NCBI GenBank assembly: GCA_946535685.1
Contig: CAMNDR010000001.1
Coordinates: forward strand, 1-14,162
DNA length: 14,162 nt
Source: an uncultured Clostridia bacterium
Lineage (GTDB): Bacteria > Bacillota > Clostridia > Oscillospirales > Ruminococcaceae
Direction of reading: 5' to 3'
The notes under the pieces are model-generated. The model did no database searches. It was given only the letters and a program-made list of their open reading frames with translations, and had not been told where the DNA came from. Shown here one piece after another: positions 1 to 6,915 of this stretch. The translations under genes and the position numbers were made by a program. Each line of letters begins with the position of its first letter. The stretch's first letter is position 1.

Positions 1-1
1 C

Positions 2-595
2 GAGATCGCAGGCCCCGGTGTGGCATTCGAGTGCGAGGAAAAGCACGGCGCCCATATCAACGAGGATCATGTGATCGCCGAGATCATCGACCCTGTGACC
101 GGCAAGCAGCTTCCCTGCGGCACAGCCGGTGAGCTGGTCTTCACCACCATCACCAAGAAGGGCATGCCGATGCTCCGCTACCGGACGCACGACATCTGCA
201 CGCTTTACAACGAGAAGTGCGCCTGCGGCAGAACCACGATCCGCATGGGACGCATCACCGGCAGAACGGACGATATGATCGTTGTCCGCGGTGTCAATGT
301 CTTCCCGTCGCAGATCGAGACCGTTCTCGTGAAAACACCGGGTGTTGCGCCGCATTATCAGCTCATCGTGGACAGAGTGAACAACTCCGATACGCTTGAG
401 GTCAAGGTCGAAATGACCGGCGAGGTCTTCAGCATGACCGATTCGCTCGGCGAGATGCAGCGTCTGCAGAAGCATATCCAGAACCAGATCAAGTCTGTGG
501 TCGGCATCATGACCAAGGTCACGCTCACAGCGCCCGGCTCTCTGCCCCGCTTTGAGGGCAAGGCCAAGCGTGTTGTCGATAACCGGAAGCTCTAA
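2..595 (+). CDS. paaK: Phenylacetate-CoA ligase, C-terminal part (5' end outside window)
   Basis: This is an adenylate-forming enzyme that activates phenylacetate or a related aryl acid to its CoA thioester with ATP, in the cytoplasm. The reading frame is open from base 2, and about 197 residues are visible out of roughly 430 usual for the family, so the N-terminal ATP-binding part lies off the window. Visible signatures are the PMLRYRTHD motif, the hinge stretch GRITGRTDDMIVVRG followed by VNVFPSQIE (typical of the PaaK C-terminal domain), and the closing EGKAKRVVDNR, which carries the expected catalytic lysine. The frame ends in TAA at 593-595. In gut anaerobes such ligases often sit beside indolepyruvate ferredoxin oxidoreductase (iorAB), which might lie upstream; that cannot be seen here. 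The exact acyl substrate is not decided by the sequence. Confidence 0.9.
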   Translation, partial: EIAGPGVAFECEEKHGAHINEDHVIAEIIDPVTGKQLPCGTAGELVFTTITKKGMPMLRYRTHDICTLYNEKCACGRTTIRMGRITGRTDDMIVVRGVNVFPSQIETVLVKTPGVAPHYQLIVDRVNNSDTLEVKVEMTGEVFSMTDSLGEMQRLQKHIQNQIKSVVGIMTKVTLTAPGSLPRFEGKAKRVVDNRKL

Positions 596-609
596 CAGCT
601 TTTGATCCC

Positions 610-644
610 GATCCTCTGCGCCGCTGCAGGCGGCACAGAGGATC
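610..644 (+). repeat. Inverted repeat between paaK and the zinc-ribbon gene
   Basis: A 9-bp arm GATCCTCTG (610-618) and its complement CAGAGGATC (636-644) enclose a C/A mismatch and a further 5-bp stem GCCGC/GCGGC with a 5-nt loop. It begins 15 bases after the paaK stop. There is no T-run after it (ACATCGATG follows), so it is not a classic intrinsic terminator. It could stabilise the 3' end of the upstream mRNA or attenuate read-through into the next gene. Confidence 0.6.
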
Positions 645-688
645 ACATCGATGTCTCTGGCATCACATGATATGCAGGAGGTGAAAGG

Positions 689-1747
689 ATGTCTGAATCT
701 GTCCAGCAGTACAAATGCCCGAACTGCGCCGCTGAGCTGCGGTTCAATCCCAAGAAGCAGGGCTTTGTCTGCGAATACTGCGAGAGCTTCTTCACGCCGG
801 AGGAGTGCAAGGCTGCCAATGAAGAGCGTGAAGAGAAGGAAAAGCAGGAACGCCCACGCCGTGAGGAATTCGCGGAGGGGAACAACCTCTATTTCTGTCC
901 GAGCTGCGGCGCGGAGCTTGTCACCGACAAGAATACCGTCGCTTCGGAGTGCTATTACTGCCACAATCCGGTCGTTCTCAAAGGACGGCTCGAAGGCGAT
1001 TACCGTCCGGCACGGGTCATCCCGTTCAAGATCACCCGTGAGGATGCCGGTGCGATCTTCAAAAACTGGTGCAAAAAGCGCTGGTTCCTGCCGAAGGGCT
1101 TCCTGAGCGACAGCCAGCTTCTGCATATGGCAGGCGTGTATGTGCCGTTCTGGGTGGCTGACTGCAGAGTCCACGGCGTGATGCGTGCTGTCTGCAAAAA
1201 AAGCCGTTCGTGGACATCGGGCGGGTACCGCTATACCGAGGTCAAGGAATTTGACGTATTCCGGGATGCAGGCATCTTTTTCCACGGCATTCCTGCGGAT
1301 GGTTCCAGCAAGATCGAGGATGAGCTGATGGAGGCGATCGAGCCGTTTGACTATGACGGTGCAACGGATTTTGAGATGGCCTATCTCAGCGGCTTTCTCT
1401 CTGACAAATACGATGTCAATAAGGCGCAGGTCTTTCCCCGTGTCCGCAACCGTGCGGTCAACGGCAGTGATGCGCTGCTGCGCGGCTCGATGGCGGGCTA
1501 TGACTCCGTGCGTGTGACACAGTCGGATATGCAGGTGCTCCAGACAGACTGGCTGTACATGCTGCTGCCCGTCTGGTTCATGACCTATCAGTACAAGGGT
1601 AAGCAATACAGCTTCGCCATCAATGGCCAGACCGGCAAGCAGGCAGGCACACCGCCGCTTGCCACCGGAAAGCTGCTGGCAGTCTGTGCTGCGATCATTG
1701 CGGCCTCTGCACTTCTGGGGCTGCTGATAGGAGGGATGATGGCATGA
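689..1747 (+). CDS. Tandem zinc-ribbon protein with C-terminal membrane anchor
   Basis: A 352-residue protein of unknown function, of the kind annotated in Clostridia as TFIIB-type zinc ribbon-containing protein. The first ribbon has the Cys pairs of KCPNC (10, 13) and VCEYC (29, 32). A charged Glu/Lys linker follows (about 42-62), then a second ribbon with FCPSC and ECYYC (about 70-95). A long soluble region comes next, ending in LLPVWFMTYQYKGKQYSFAINGQ-like sequence, which recurs in this family. The last ~25 residues are a hydrophobic segment rich in Ala, Leu and Gly, suggesting a tail anchor with the ribbons in the cytoplasm. The start is fixed by AGGAGGTG at 676-683, five bases before the ATG. 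The stop overlaps the next gene's start (ATGA), so the two are translationally coupled. No enzymatic motif is seen. Confidence 0.85.
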   Translation: MSESVQQYKCPNCAAELRFNPKKQGFVCEYCESFFTPEECKAANEEREEKEKQERPRREEFAEGNNLYFCPSCGAELVTDKNTVASECYYCHNPVVLKGRLEGDYRPARVIPFKITREDAGAIFKNWCKKRWFLPKGFLSDSQLLHMAGVYVPFWVADCRVHGVMRAVCKKSRSWTSGGYRYTEVKEFDVFRDAGIFFHGIPADGSSKIEDELMEAIEPFDYDGATDFEMAYLSGFLSDKYDVNKAQVFPRVRNRAVNGSDALLRGSMAGYDSVRVTQSDMQVLQTDWLYMLLPVWFMTYQYKGKQYSFAINGQTGKQAGTPPLATGKLLAVCAAIIAASALLGLLIGGMMA

Positions 1748-2643
1748 AGAAACGACTGCTGCTGCTGTTCCTTCCGCTGCTGTTCCTTCTGCCGCTGCTG
1801 TGTCCTGTCACAGCACACGCAGCCGGCGGAGTCAGGGCTGTGCTCTATGATGAAGGCGGCCGCCTGGATAAAAAGGAATATGACGAATGTCTTGCCCGCC
1901 TGCAGAAGGCCGCTGACAAGACAAACATGAACGTCGGCGTTGTGCTCGGCGTACAGCAGCGCTCCGATCTCACGATCGAATCCGTTGCCAAGAACAGCTA
2001 CACAGAGCTGTTCGGCAACCAGTCCGACGGGCTGCTGTATTATATGGATCTCAAGGGGAATTCTCCCTATGATTACATCGCCACCCGCGGCATGGCGCAG
2101 TTCTTCTACACAAATTCCTCGCAGCACAACCGCATCGACGATATTTTCACAGCGGTAGATCCGTATCTGTATCCGGTCGGGAGCGAGGATATTTCCGGTG
2201 CGGTCATGCAGTTTGCGGAGGAAGTGGAATTCTATTTTGATGCCGGGATCCCGGATCGGTATTATTATTATGATGACGAGACACGGCTGTACTATTCCAT
2301 CGGTCCAGACGGCAATGTGCGGACAACGACCGGCAAGCCCTATCTCGATTATGGGACGATCATCGGCACGGTGATCCTGTTTTCGTTTCTTGGGCTGATC
2401 ACAGCGCTGTTTTTCTTCTTTATCACAAAGGCTCGCTACAAGTTCAAGTATTCGCTTTCCCCGACCAACTATGTCAACCGCAAGAACGTGGAATTCTACA
2501 ATCAATATGACAACCATGTCCATACCCATACCTCCAAGGTTTCCCTGAGCTCGGAAAGCTCCGGAAGCCGTTCCGGCTCCGGCCACCATCACAGCGGCGG
2601 CCACAGCCACGGCGGTTTCGGCGGCGGCGGACATCACAGATGA
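1744..2643 (+). CDS. TPM-domain membrane protein with His/Gly/Ser-rich tail
   Basis: A 299-residue protein with a clear signal peptide (Leu-rich core 4-19, likely cleavage after AHA at about 26), an extracytoplasmic domain resembling the TPM (DUF477/YgcG/Psb32) fold at about 36-165, a Tyr-rich linker (YYYYDDE near 173-179), one membrane segment at about 204-228 and a C-terminal tail. The tail (about 256-299) holds ten histidines among Gly and Ser, including HVHTHT, HHHSGGHSHG and a final HHR. If the single membrane segment orients as expected, the tail is cytoplasmic and could bind divalent metal; that is inference. TPM domains have been linked to phosphatase activity and membrane protein repair, but no function can be assigned here. 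It starts in an ATGA overlap with the zinc-ribbon gene, so the pair very likely acts together. Confidence 0.85.
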   Translation: MKKRLLLLFLPLLFLLPLLCPVTAHAAGGVRAVLYDEGGRLDKKEYDECLARLQKAADKTNMNVGVVLGVQQRSDLTIESVAKNSYTELFGNQSDGLLYYMDLKGNSPYDYIATRGMAQFFYTNSSQHNRIDDIFTAVDPYLYPVGSEDISGAVMQFAEEVEFYFDAGIPDRYYYYDDETRLYYSIGPDGNVRTTTGKPYLDYGTIIGTVILFSFLGLITALFFFFITKARYKFKYSLSPTNYVNRKNVEFYNQYDNHVHTHTSKVSLSSESSGSRSGSGHHHSGGHSHGGFGGGGHHR

Positions 2644-2666
2644 AAAACAGCCTTTACTGACAAATG

Positions 2667-2699
2667 AAAACGCACAAGGCAGAGCGCCTTGTGCGTTTT
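2667..2699. terminator. Bidirectional intrinsic terminator between convergent genes
   Basis: A perfect 14-bp stem, AAAACGCACAAGGC (2667-2680) and GCCTTGTGCGTTTT (2686-2699), has a 5-nt loop. The T-rich arm ends serve as U-tract on either strand (TTTTGTTCTT on plus; TTTTCATTTG on minus). It lies 23 bases after the TPM gene and 4 bases from the stop of the convergent GGDEF gene. Confidence 0.9.
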
Positions 2700-2703
2700 G
2701 TTC

Positions 2704-4698
2704 TTATTCAGCAGCAGGATCAGGCGCCGGTTCCTCGGGGGTTACCGGTTTCTCGCCGGTATGCTTGAGGTATTTCGACATTTTCCGGCGTTTTTTCTCT
2801 GCGTACATGATGTTGTCTGCCACCGTCACGAGCTGGAACAGATTGGTTTCCTTCTGCGGAACGGTGATATAATATCCGAGCGAAGCTGCCAGCGTGTAGG
2901 GCAGCCCTTTCAGATTTGCCGCAGCAATGCGCTGGTTGATGTGTTCGCTGAGCTCCTGCGCACGTTCTTCGGTATAGTCTGCTGCAAAGACGATGAATTC
3001 ATCGCCGCCGAACCGGCAGCAGACCTCGCCCTCTGTGCAGGAAGCGGTCAGAATATCTGCCATCTCCGTGATGGCCGCATCACCGGCCTTGTGGCCGTAG
3101 GTATCGTTGATGTGCTTCAGTCCGTCCATATCCAGGAACATCAGCATCACGGGCTTCTGGAACCGGATGCACCAGTTGTACAGATGCTGTGTGCCGATGC
3201 GGAAGCCGTTGCGGTTGTTGATCTCTGCGAGCGTATCCACGGTATACAGCCGGTTGAGCTTTCGTGTCACACGGTCAAGACAGACGATCTTCCGCACGCT
3301 TTCCAGCGAATTGGCGATCGCCATGATGCAGTTGTGGAAGAGCTTGCTGCTGGTCGGGAAGCTGGTGTCCCGCATCACGCAGTAGCCCATGCAGCGCTCC
3401 CGGAAATGCAGCGGTACAAAGTAGTAATTCCCCCGTCCCTTCTCCGGACTGAACAGATTGGGCAGCATCTCCTCGGCATGGAACGGCTCCATGTGGACAA
3501 ACATCCCGTCACGCCATGCAAGCGGTACGAGGATCTGGTCGCCGTAGCCCTCGGTGATATACTCATTCGGGGAGAGGATATGCATGAGATAATTCTCATC
3601 GGCCTCCTCAGCCACAATGCCGTCCTTCCAGCTGTCACACAGGCAGAGATAGAACTCCTTGCAGCCGAATTCCGGCACGAATCGTTCCAGATTGCTGACG
3701 AAATCCGTCATGGTATCGCACTCTGCAAGTGAGGAGCTGAGGCGGTTGGCAAGGGAAGCATCATTGGTAAAGGACTCCAGCACCTGGAAATTGCGGCGCT
3801 TGAATTCCTCCGTATTTGTGACCGGCACCTCACAGCAGCCGCAGCTCTGGGAGAAGCAGCATTTGGTTTCCAGGATCAAAGAACGATCCTGCTCGATCCC
3901 CTCCAGGTGGTTGAGGATCCGCTGACAGGCAAGCTGTCCGACACGGACAAGCGGCCGTTCAATGGACGTGAGCGACGGCGAATAATTCCGGGCATTGTCG
4001 ATGTAGTCGAAGCCGGAGATCGCGACATCCTCCGGAACTCTGACACCGTGCGTGATCAGCGCATTGACCGCTGCAATGGCCATATTGTCGTTGGCGCAGA
4101 CGATCGCCTGCGGGAACTGCAGCGGCGACTGCAGAAACTGCGTCACTGCATCAGCGCCGTCCTTGGTCATGAAATGCCCGTGATAGATGCGCTCCTCCTC
4201 GATGGGGATGTTGTGCTCGGACAGTGCGTCCTTATAGGATTTCAGGCGCTGGCGGCTGTCGATATTGTCCGCAGGGCCGGAGATATAGTTGATCCGGGTG
4301 AAGCCGTGGCGGACGATGAAATGCTCGACCATCGCCTGCATGGCTCTCTCGTTGTCGATGCAGATGGTATACATGCCGGGGACATCCTTGTCGATGCAGA
4401 CCGCAGGGATCCCTGCTTCCCGCACCCGTTCAAGCACCTGCTCGAGCCGGTCAGACATCTGGATCGTGTTGATGACGAGGATCACGCCGTCAAACAGCTT
4501 GAAGTTGGCAAGGGAGAAGATGTTGTATTCGCCGGTATCGTGCCGGGTATCACTGCCAATGTTGCCAAATGCAACGAAGTGTTCAATCGAAATATCATTT
4601 GCAAAGGCAAACTGCCGGATCCCGTCAAGGATGCCTTTCTGGTATTCTTCATCAATTGTCGAGACGATTACTGCGATATGTGGTCTTTTTTCAGGCAT
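2704..4698 (-). CDS. Diguanylate cyclase with LacI-type ligand-binding sensor domain
   Basis: Predicted to make c-di-GMP from two GTP in response to a small ligand. Domains (numbered from the preferred ATG, 664 residues): a type I periplasmic-binding/LacI-family effector domain at about 5-280, with RPHIAVIVSTIDEEYQKGIL near the start and GFDYIDNA plus PSLTSIERP near its end; a Cys-rich CCFSQSCGCC junction; a middle region at about 295-480, possibly GAF-like; and a GGDEF domain at about 480-640 with FLDMDGLKHINDTYGH and an intact RFGGDEF (motif at about 564-568). There is no helix-turn-helix, signal peptide or membrane segment, so it should be a soluble cytoplasmic sensor. The product-inhibition I-site is absent: TEGE stands where RxxD would be. 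An upstream GTG at 4707 lies inside the Shine-Dalgarno GGCGGTGAG, so ATG 4698 is chosen. The ligand is unknown; sugars are typical of the fold. Confidence 0.88.
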   Translation of the reverse strand: MPEKRPHIAVIVSTIDEEYQKGILDGIRQFAFANDISIEHFVAFGNIGSDTRHDTGEYNIFSLANFKLFDGVILVINTIQMSDRLEQVLERVREAGIPAVCIDKDVPGMYTICIDNERAMQAMVEHFIVRHGFTRINYISGPADNIDSRQRLKSYKDALSEHNIPIEEERIYHGHFMTKDGADAVTQFLQSPLQFPQAIVCANDNMAIAAVNALITHGVRVPEDVAISGFDYIDNARNYSPSLTSIERPLVRVGQLACQRILNHLEGIEQDRSLILETKCCFSQSCGCCEVPVTNTEEFKRRNFQVLESFTNDASLANRLSSSLAECDTMTDFVSNLERFVPEFGCKEFYLCLCDSWKDGIVAEEADENYLMHILSPNEYITEGYGDQILVPLAWRDGMFVHMEPFHAEEMLPNLFSPEKGRGNYYFVPLHFRERCMGYCVMRDTSFPTSSKLFHNCIMAIANSLESVRKIVCLDRVTRKLNRLYTVDTLAEINNRNGFRIGTQHLYNWCIRFQKPVMLMFLDMDGLKHINDTYGHKAGDAAITEMADILTASCTEGEVCCRFGGDEFIVFAADYTEERAQELSEHINQRIAAANLKGLPYTLAASLGYYITVPQKETNLFQLVTVADNIMYAEKKRRKMSKYLKHTGEKPVTPEEPAPDPAAE

Positions 4699-4774
4699 AG
4701 ATCTCACCGCCGGGCATTTCCGGCACGTCCTTTCCCTCAGAATACTGTGCAGGGTATACTTTCACAGCATATCA

Positions 4775-4803
4775 ATTATACTACATTTTCGTAAACTTTA
4801 CAA
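4775..4803 (-). promoter_or_regulatory. Sigma-A type promoter of the GGDEF gene
   Basis: On the minus strand TTGTAA (4798-4803) and a perfect TATAAT (4775-4780) are separated by 17 bases. Transcription would start near 4768, leaving a leader of about 70 bases before ATG 4698. Confidence 0.75.
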
Positions 4804-4854
4804 TGGGATTTTATGAATATATCATGAATACAGCACTGCCGATCCATGATGCAG

Positions 4855-4900
4855 ACAAAAGCAAGAAGCTGCGAAAGGCCTGCTTTCCGCAGCTTCTTGC
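4855..4900 (-). terminator. Intrinsic terminator of the coiled-coil zinc-ribbon gene
   Basis: A 13-bp perfect stem, GCAAGAAGCTGCG (4861-4873) with CGCAGCTTCTTGC (4888-4900), extends inward by AAAG/CTTT across a one-base bulge. On the minus strand it is followed by TTTTGT (complement of 4855-4860). It lies just 3' of the gene ending at 4933. Confidence 0.85.
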
Positions 4901-4915
4901 TTTCCGCAGCTTCTT
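4882..4915. repeat. Tandem 17-bp direct repeat duplicating a terminator arm
   Basis: The 17-mer GCTTTCCGCAGCTTCTT occurs at 4882-4898 and again directly after it at 4899-4915. The first copy is the 3' (plus-strand) arm of the terminator at 4861-4900; the second copy could pair with the same partner arm less completely. Confidence 0.9.
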
Positions 4916-4932
4916 CTTTAGAGTGATTTCAT

Positions 4933-5595
4933 TTACTGCAGCTTGGTGCCGCACATTGCACAGAAGGCAGAATCCGCCGCAGCCGGCGCACCGCAGCAGG
5001 TGCAGAAGCGCTTGGCAGGAGCTTCGGTTTCCTCAGAAGCCTTGGGCAGGATGATGTCTGCAGGCTTTGTCAGTGACGGCTTCTGCACAGCAGGCGCAGC
5101 GACCTCGGTGTTTTCCGCAGCAGAGCGGGTCTGCACATCCTCGGCGGTCTGTGCCGGCGCAGCGGCAGCGGCCTCAGGAGTCGGGTACTGCGGGGTGAGC
5201 TTCTGGCCGCAGTTGGCGCAGAAGGTATGGGACGTGTCATAGGTACTGCCGCACTGCATGCAGACCATCGCAGAGGGCTTTACCTTGGGGGTGCTGGGGA
5301 TCTGTACGAGCTCAGGCTTGCGCTCCTTGACCTCCTGGATCTCTGCTTCGATCTCCTCGATGCGGATCTGGGAATTGGTGATGGACTCTACCTGCTCGAA
5401 GAAATCAGCGCCGGGATCGTCCTTGAACATCTCATAATAGAGCTGGCCGATCTCATAGAATTTTGCCTTGATGTTGCGCTTCTCGGCAGAGACCTCCTTC
5501 TGCAGCGAGGTGGTGTCGCTGAAATTCCGGAGCGACTGGGAAACGGTTCTGCCGGCGTTGGTCAGGTTGGCACTGATCTTATCTGTAATGGACAT
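4933..5595 (-). CDS. Coiled-coil protein with two zinc ribbons
   Basis: A 220-residue cytoplasmic protein of unknown function. Residues about 26-95 are charged and helical, probably a coiled coil (KEVSAEKRNIKAKFYEIGQL and later IRIEEIEAEIQEVKER). A first zinc ribbon follows (Cys 112, 115, 126, 129), then a low-complexity Ala/Pro/Thr/Glu linker (about 138-195), and a second ribbon at the C-terminus (Cys 198, 201, 212, 215; FCAMCGTKLQ end). The start is set by AGGAGGAAAGAACC directly before ATG 5595; an in-frame ATG 16 codons earlier has no good ribosome binding site. It has its own promoter and terminator, so it is monocistronic. The C-terminal ribbon ending in CGxxL is common to many Firmicutes proteins of unknown role, so homology by ribbon alone says little. 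Confidence 0.8.
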   Translation of the reverse strand: MSITDKISANLTNAGRTVSQSLRNFSDTTSLQKEVSAEKRNIKAKFYEIGQLYYEMFKDDPGADFFEQVESITNSQIRIEEIEAEIQEVKERKPELVQIPSTPKVKPSAMVCMQCGSTYDTSHTFCANCGQKLTPQYPTPEAAAAAPAQTAEDVQTRSAAENTEVAAPAVQKPSLTKPADIILPKASEETEAPAKRFCTCCGAPAAADSAFCAMCGTKLQ

Positions 5596-5660
5596 GGTTC
5601 TTTCCTCCTCTGTATCTGGCTGTTGGTTGATCCGGTACAGCATTCGCTGTTACTACCTAT

Positions 5661-5689
5661 AGTATACCATAGCTTCCTGGAAAATGCAA
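5661..5689 (-). promoter_or_regulatory. Extended -10 promoter of the coiled-coil zinc-ribbon gene
   Basis: On the minus strand TTGCAT (5684-5689), a 17-base spacer ending in TGG, and TATACT (5661-5666). The block AGCTATGGTATA is shared with the rpsF promoter. Confidence 0.8.
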
Positions 5690-5735
5690 GGGGTTTCTGG
5701 CGTATCACAAAAAATTCACACAATCCGGCGACGGC

Positions 5736-5936
5736 TTATTTTCCACCCAGTTTCCGCTTGTTTCCCTTCTCATCCATGATATAGGTATGGTCAAGCTGCT
5801 CCTGCAGATTGGCACGGAAGGCAAAGCGGTAGGCATCCCGGAGCTTCTTCTGCTCCTCTTTTTCTGCCTCGGTCAGCCCCTCGGCCTTGGCCTTGTGGGC
5901 GAGTTCGTTGATGCGTTCGATGAGTTTCGGATCCAT
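5736..5936 (-). CDS. DUF896 family (YnzC-like) small protein
   Basis: A 66-residue protein matching the DUF896 family, small two-helix cytoplasmic proteins of unknown function found across Firmicutes. The family hallmarks are visible: INELAHKAKAEGLTEAEKEEQ, then LRDAYRFAFRANLQEQLDHTYIMD. A basic tail (GNKRKLGGK) closes it. The ATG at 5934-5936 follows AAAGGAG with good spacing. In Bacillus subtilis the homologue ynzC lies in the SOS-controlled yneA operon, but no LexA box is evident here. Upstream lie a terminator-like hairpin (6031-6061) and a long-range palindrome (6079-6149), so expression may be controlled in the leader. I could not find a convincing promoter between that hairpin and the start codon. 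Confidence 0.88.
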   Translation of the reverse strand: MDPKLIERINELAHKAKAEGLTEAEKEEQKKLRDAYRFAFRANLQEQLDHTYIMDEKGNKRKLGGK

Positions 5937-6030
5937 AGTGATCTCCTTTCGTTACGATACCGTTGCATCCTTGATCCAGCCGTTGTCCGGCTCGGAAATG
6001 CAGATCTCGAATGTATGCGAGGCCCCCTCC

Positions 6031-6061
6031 AAAAAAATAACGGCGCCGGGGAGGCACCGTT
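6031..6061 (-). terminator. Terminator-like hairpin upstream of the DUF896 gene
   Basis: On the minus strand AACGGTGCC and GGCGCCGTT (complements of 6053-6061 and 6039-6047) form a 9-bp stem with one G-U pair and a 5-nt loop. A seven-T run (complement of 6031-6037) follows almost directly. It could end transcripts from deoD, about 135 bases after its stop, or act as an attenuator in a leader of the DUF896 gene. Confidence 0.75.
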
Positions 6062-6078
6062 TCCGATAACAGATGAAG

Positions 6079-6149
6079 TGATAATAGTGGGGGGAATAGG
6101 GGGATCGTCCGGGAAAATGCCGCTGCACTTTCCCGATCCGCTATTATCA
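6079..6149 (-). other. Candidate structured RNA element (nested palindrome)
   Basis: Nested complementary arms are seen directly: outer TGATAATAG (6079-6087) with CTATTATCA (6141-6149), then GGATC (6102-6106) with GATCC (6135-6139), then GGGAAA (6111-6116) with TTTCCC (6129-6134), leaving a 12-nt apical loop. A G-rich strand (6088-6101) is unpaired opposite a single base. The strand is inferred from the gene direction and the terminator-like hairpin that follows on the minus strand. I do not recognise a known riboswitch or small RNA family. Confidence 0.5.
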
Positions 6150-6169
6150 TAAACGATGAACCTTAAAAT

Positions 6170-6182
6170 ATGCTTAAAGCAT
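6170..6182. repeat. Short perfect palindrome downstream of deoD
   Basis: ATGCTT and AAGCAT flank a single central A. On the minus strand it is followed by ATTTTAAGG, so it could be a weak terminator hairpin or an operator-like site. No role is shown. Confidence 0.4.
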
Positions 6183-6194
6183 GACAGGGAATCT

Positions 6195-6902
6195 CTATAG
6201 ATTTCTGACCGTTTCCAGAGCCAGATTCATCATCTGCGTGAATCCTGTCTGACGCTCCTCGGCGGAGGTATATTCCTTCCGCAGCGGGCAGTCGGAGATC
6301 GTGCAGATGGTCAGCGCTTCCTTGCCGGCACGGGCAGCGTTCAGATACAGCGCCACGGATTCCATCTCCACGGCGAGCACGCCCATTTTCCGCCATTCGG
6401 CAAGCGAATCCGCATCATCATAGAACAGGTCGCTTGAGAACAGATTCCCGACCCTGACCGGGATCCCGCGTGCATCAGCGGTTTCCGCCGCCGCACGCAG
6501 CAGCCGGAAGGAAGCGACCGGTGCGATCGTTCCCGGCAGATTGTACTGCGCCGCATAATGGCTGTTCGTGGAAATGCCCATTCCGAGCACGATGTCCCGG
6601 AGCTGTACAGCATCGTCAATGCCGCCTGCAGAACCGATGCGGATGATGCTCTGCACCCCGAAGAAGTTGTACAGCTCATAGGAATAAATACCGATGGACG
6701 GCTGCCCCATGCCGCTGCCCTGTACAGAAACAGGTACGCCCTGGTAGGTGCCGGTAAAGCCCAGCATGCCCCGGAGCTCATTGACGCAGCGGACGTTTTC
6801 CAGATAGGTCTCGGCAATGAACTTCGCCCGGAGCGGATCGCCCGGCATCAGTACGACCGGTGCATAATCGCCGGCATTGCCCTGCAGATGCGGTGTAGAC
6901 AT
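6195..6902 (-). CDS. deoD: Purine nucleoside phosphorylase, DeoD (hexameric) type
   Basis: Splits purine (deoxy)nucleosides with phosphate into base and (deoxy)ribose 1-phosphate for salvage in the cytoplasm. At 235 residues it matches the usual length of the Escherichia coli DeoD-like family. Landmarks: MSTPH start (His5), VVLMPGDPLRAKFIAET (phosphate-binding Gly21 and Arg25), NELRGMLGFTGTYQG (Arg44), IIRIGSAGGI (Arg88), VGNLFSSDLFY, the nucleoside-binding VEMES (179-182), and CTISD (Ser203, Asp204) with a following Arg in AEERQTGF. Asp204 and the later Arg support the purine-specific mechanism. ATG 6902 is preceded by AAGGAGG; upstream in-frame codons are read-through of the neighbouring gene's end. 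Only 13 bases separate it from the patatin gene, so it is the last gene of that operon. Confidence 0.93.
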   Translation of the reverse strand: MSTPHLQGNAGDYAPVVLMPGDPLRAKFIAETYLENVRCVNELRGMLGFTGTYQGVPVSVQGSGMGQPSIGIYSYELYNFFGVQSIIRIGSAGGIDDAVQLRDIVLGMGISTNSHYAAQYNLPGTIAPVASFRLLRAAAETADARGIPVRVGNLFSSDLFYDDADSLAEWRKMGVLAVEMESVALYLNAARAGKEALTICTISDCPLRKEYTSAEERQTGFTQMMNLALETVRNL

Positions 6903-6915
6903 GGTACATTCCTCC

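Noticed and set aside
1588..2637. 349-codon open frame on the minus strand
   Set aside because: Antisense shadow of the zinc-ribbon and TPM genes; low-complexity translation and no start signal.
4705..4707. GTG as start of the GGDEF gene
   Set aside because: The GTG is part of the Shine-Dalgarno GGCGGTGAG that serves the ATG at 4698, so the ATG is the better start.
2689..4794. Two long plus-strand frames (2689-3732 and 3907-4794)
   Set aside because: Both are antisense to the GGDEF gene, whose domains are clear. The frames arise from G+C-rich codon bias and lack start signals.
6079..6149. Assignment of the palindrome to a named riboswitch or to 6S/SRP RNA
   Set aside because: None of the conserved cores I know (c-di-GMP, ZTP, fluoride, SAM, SRP tetraloop domain, 6S open bubble) can be seen, and the element is too short for 6S RNA. 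It was left as an unnamed candidate.
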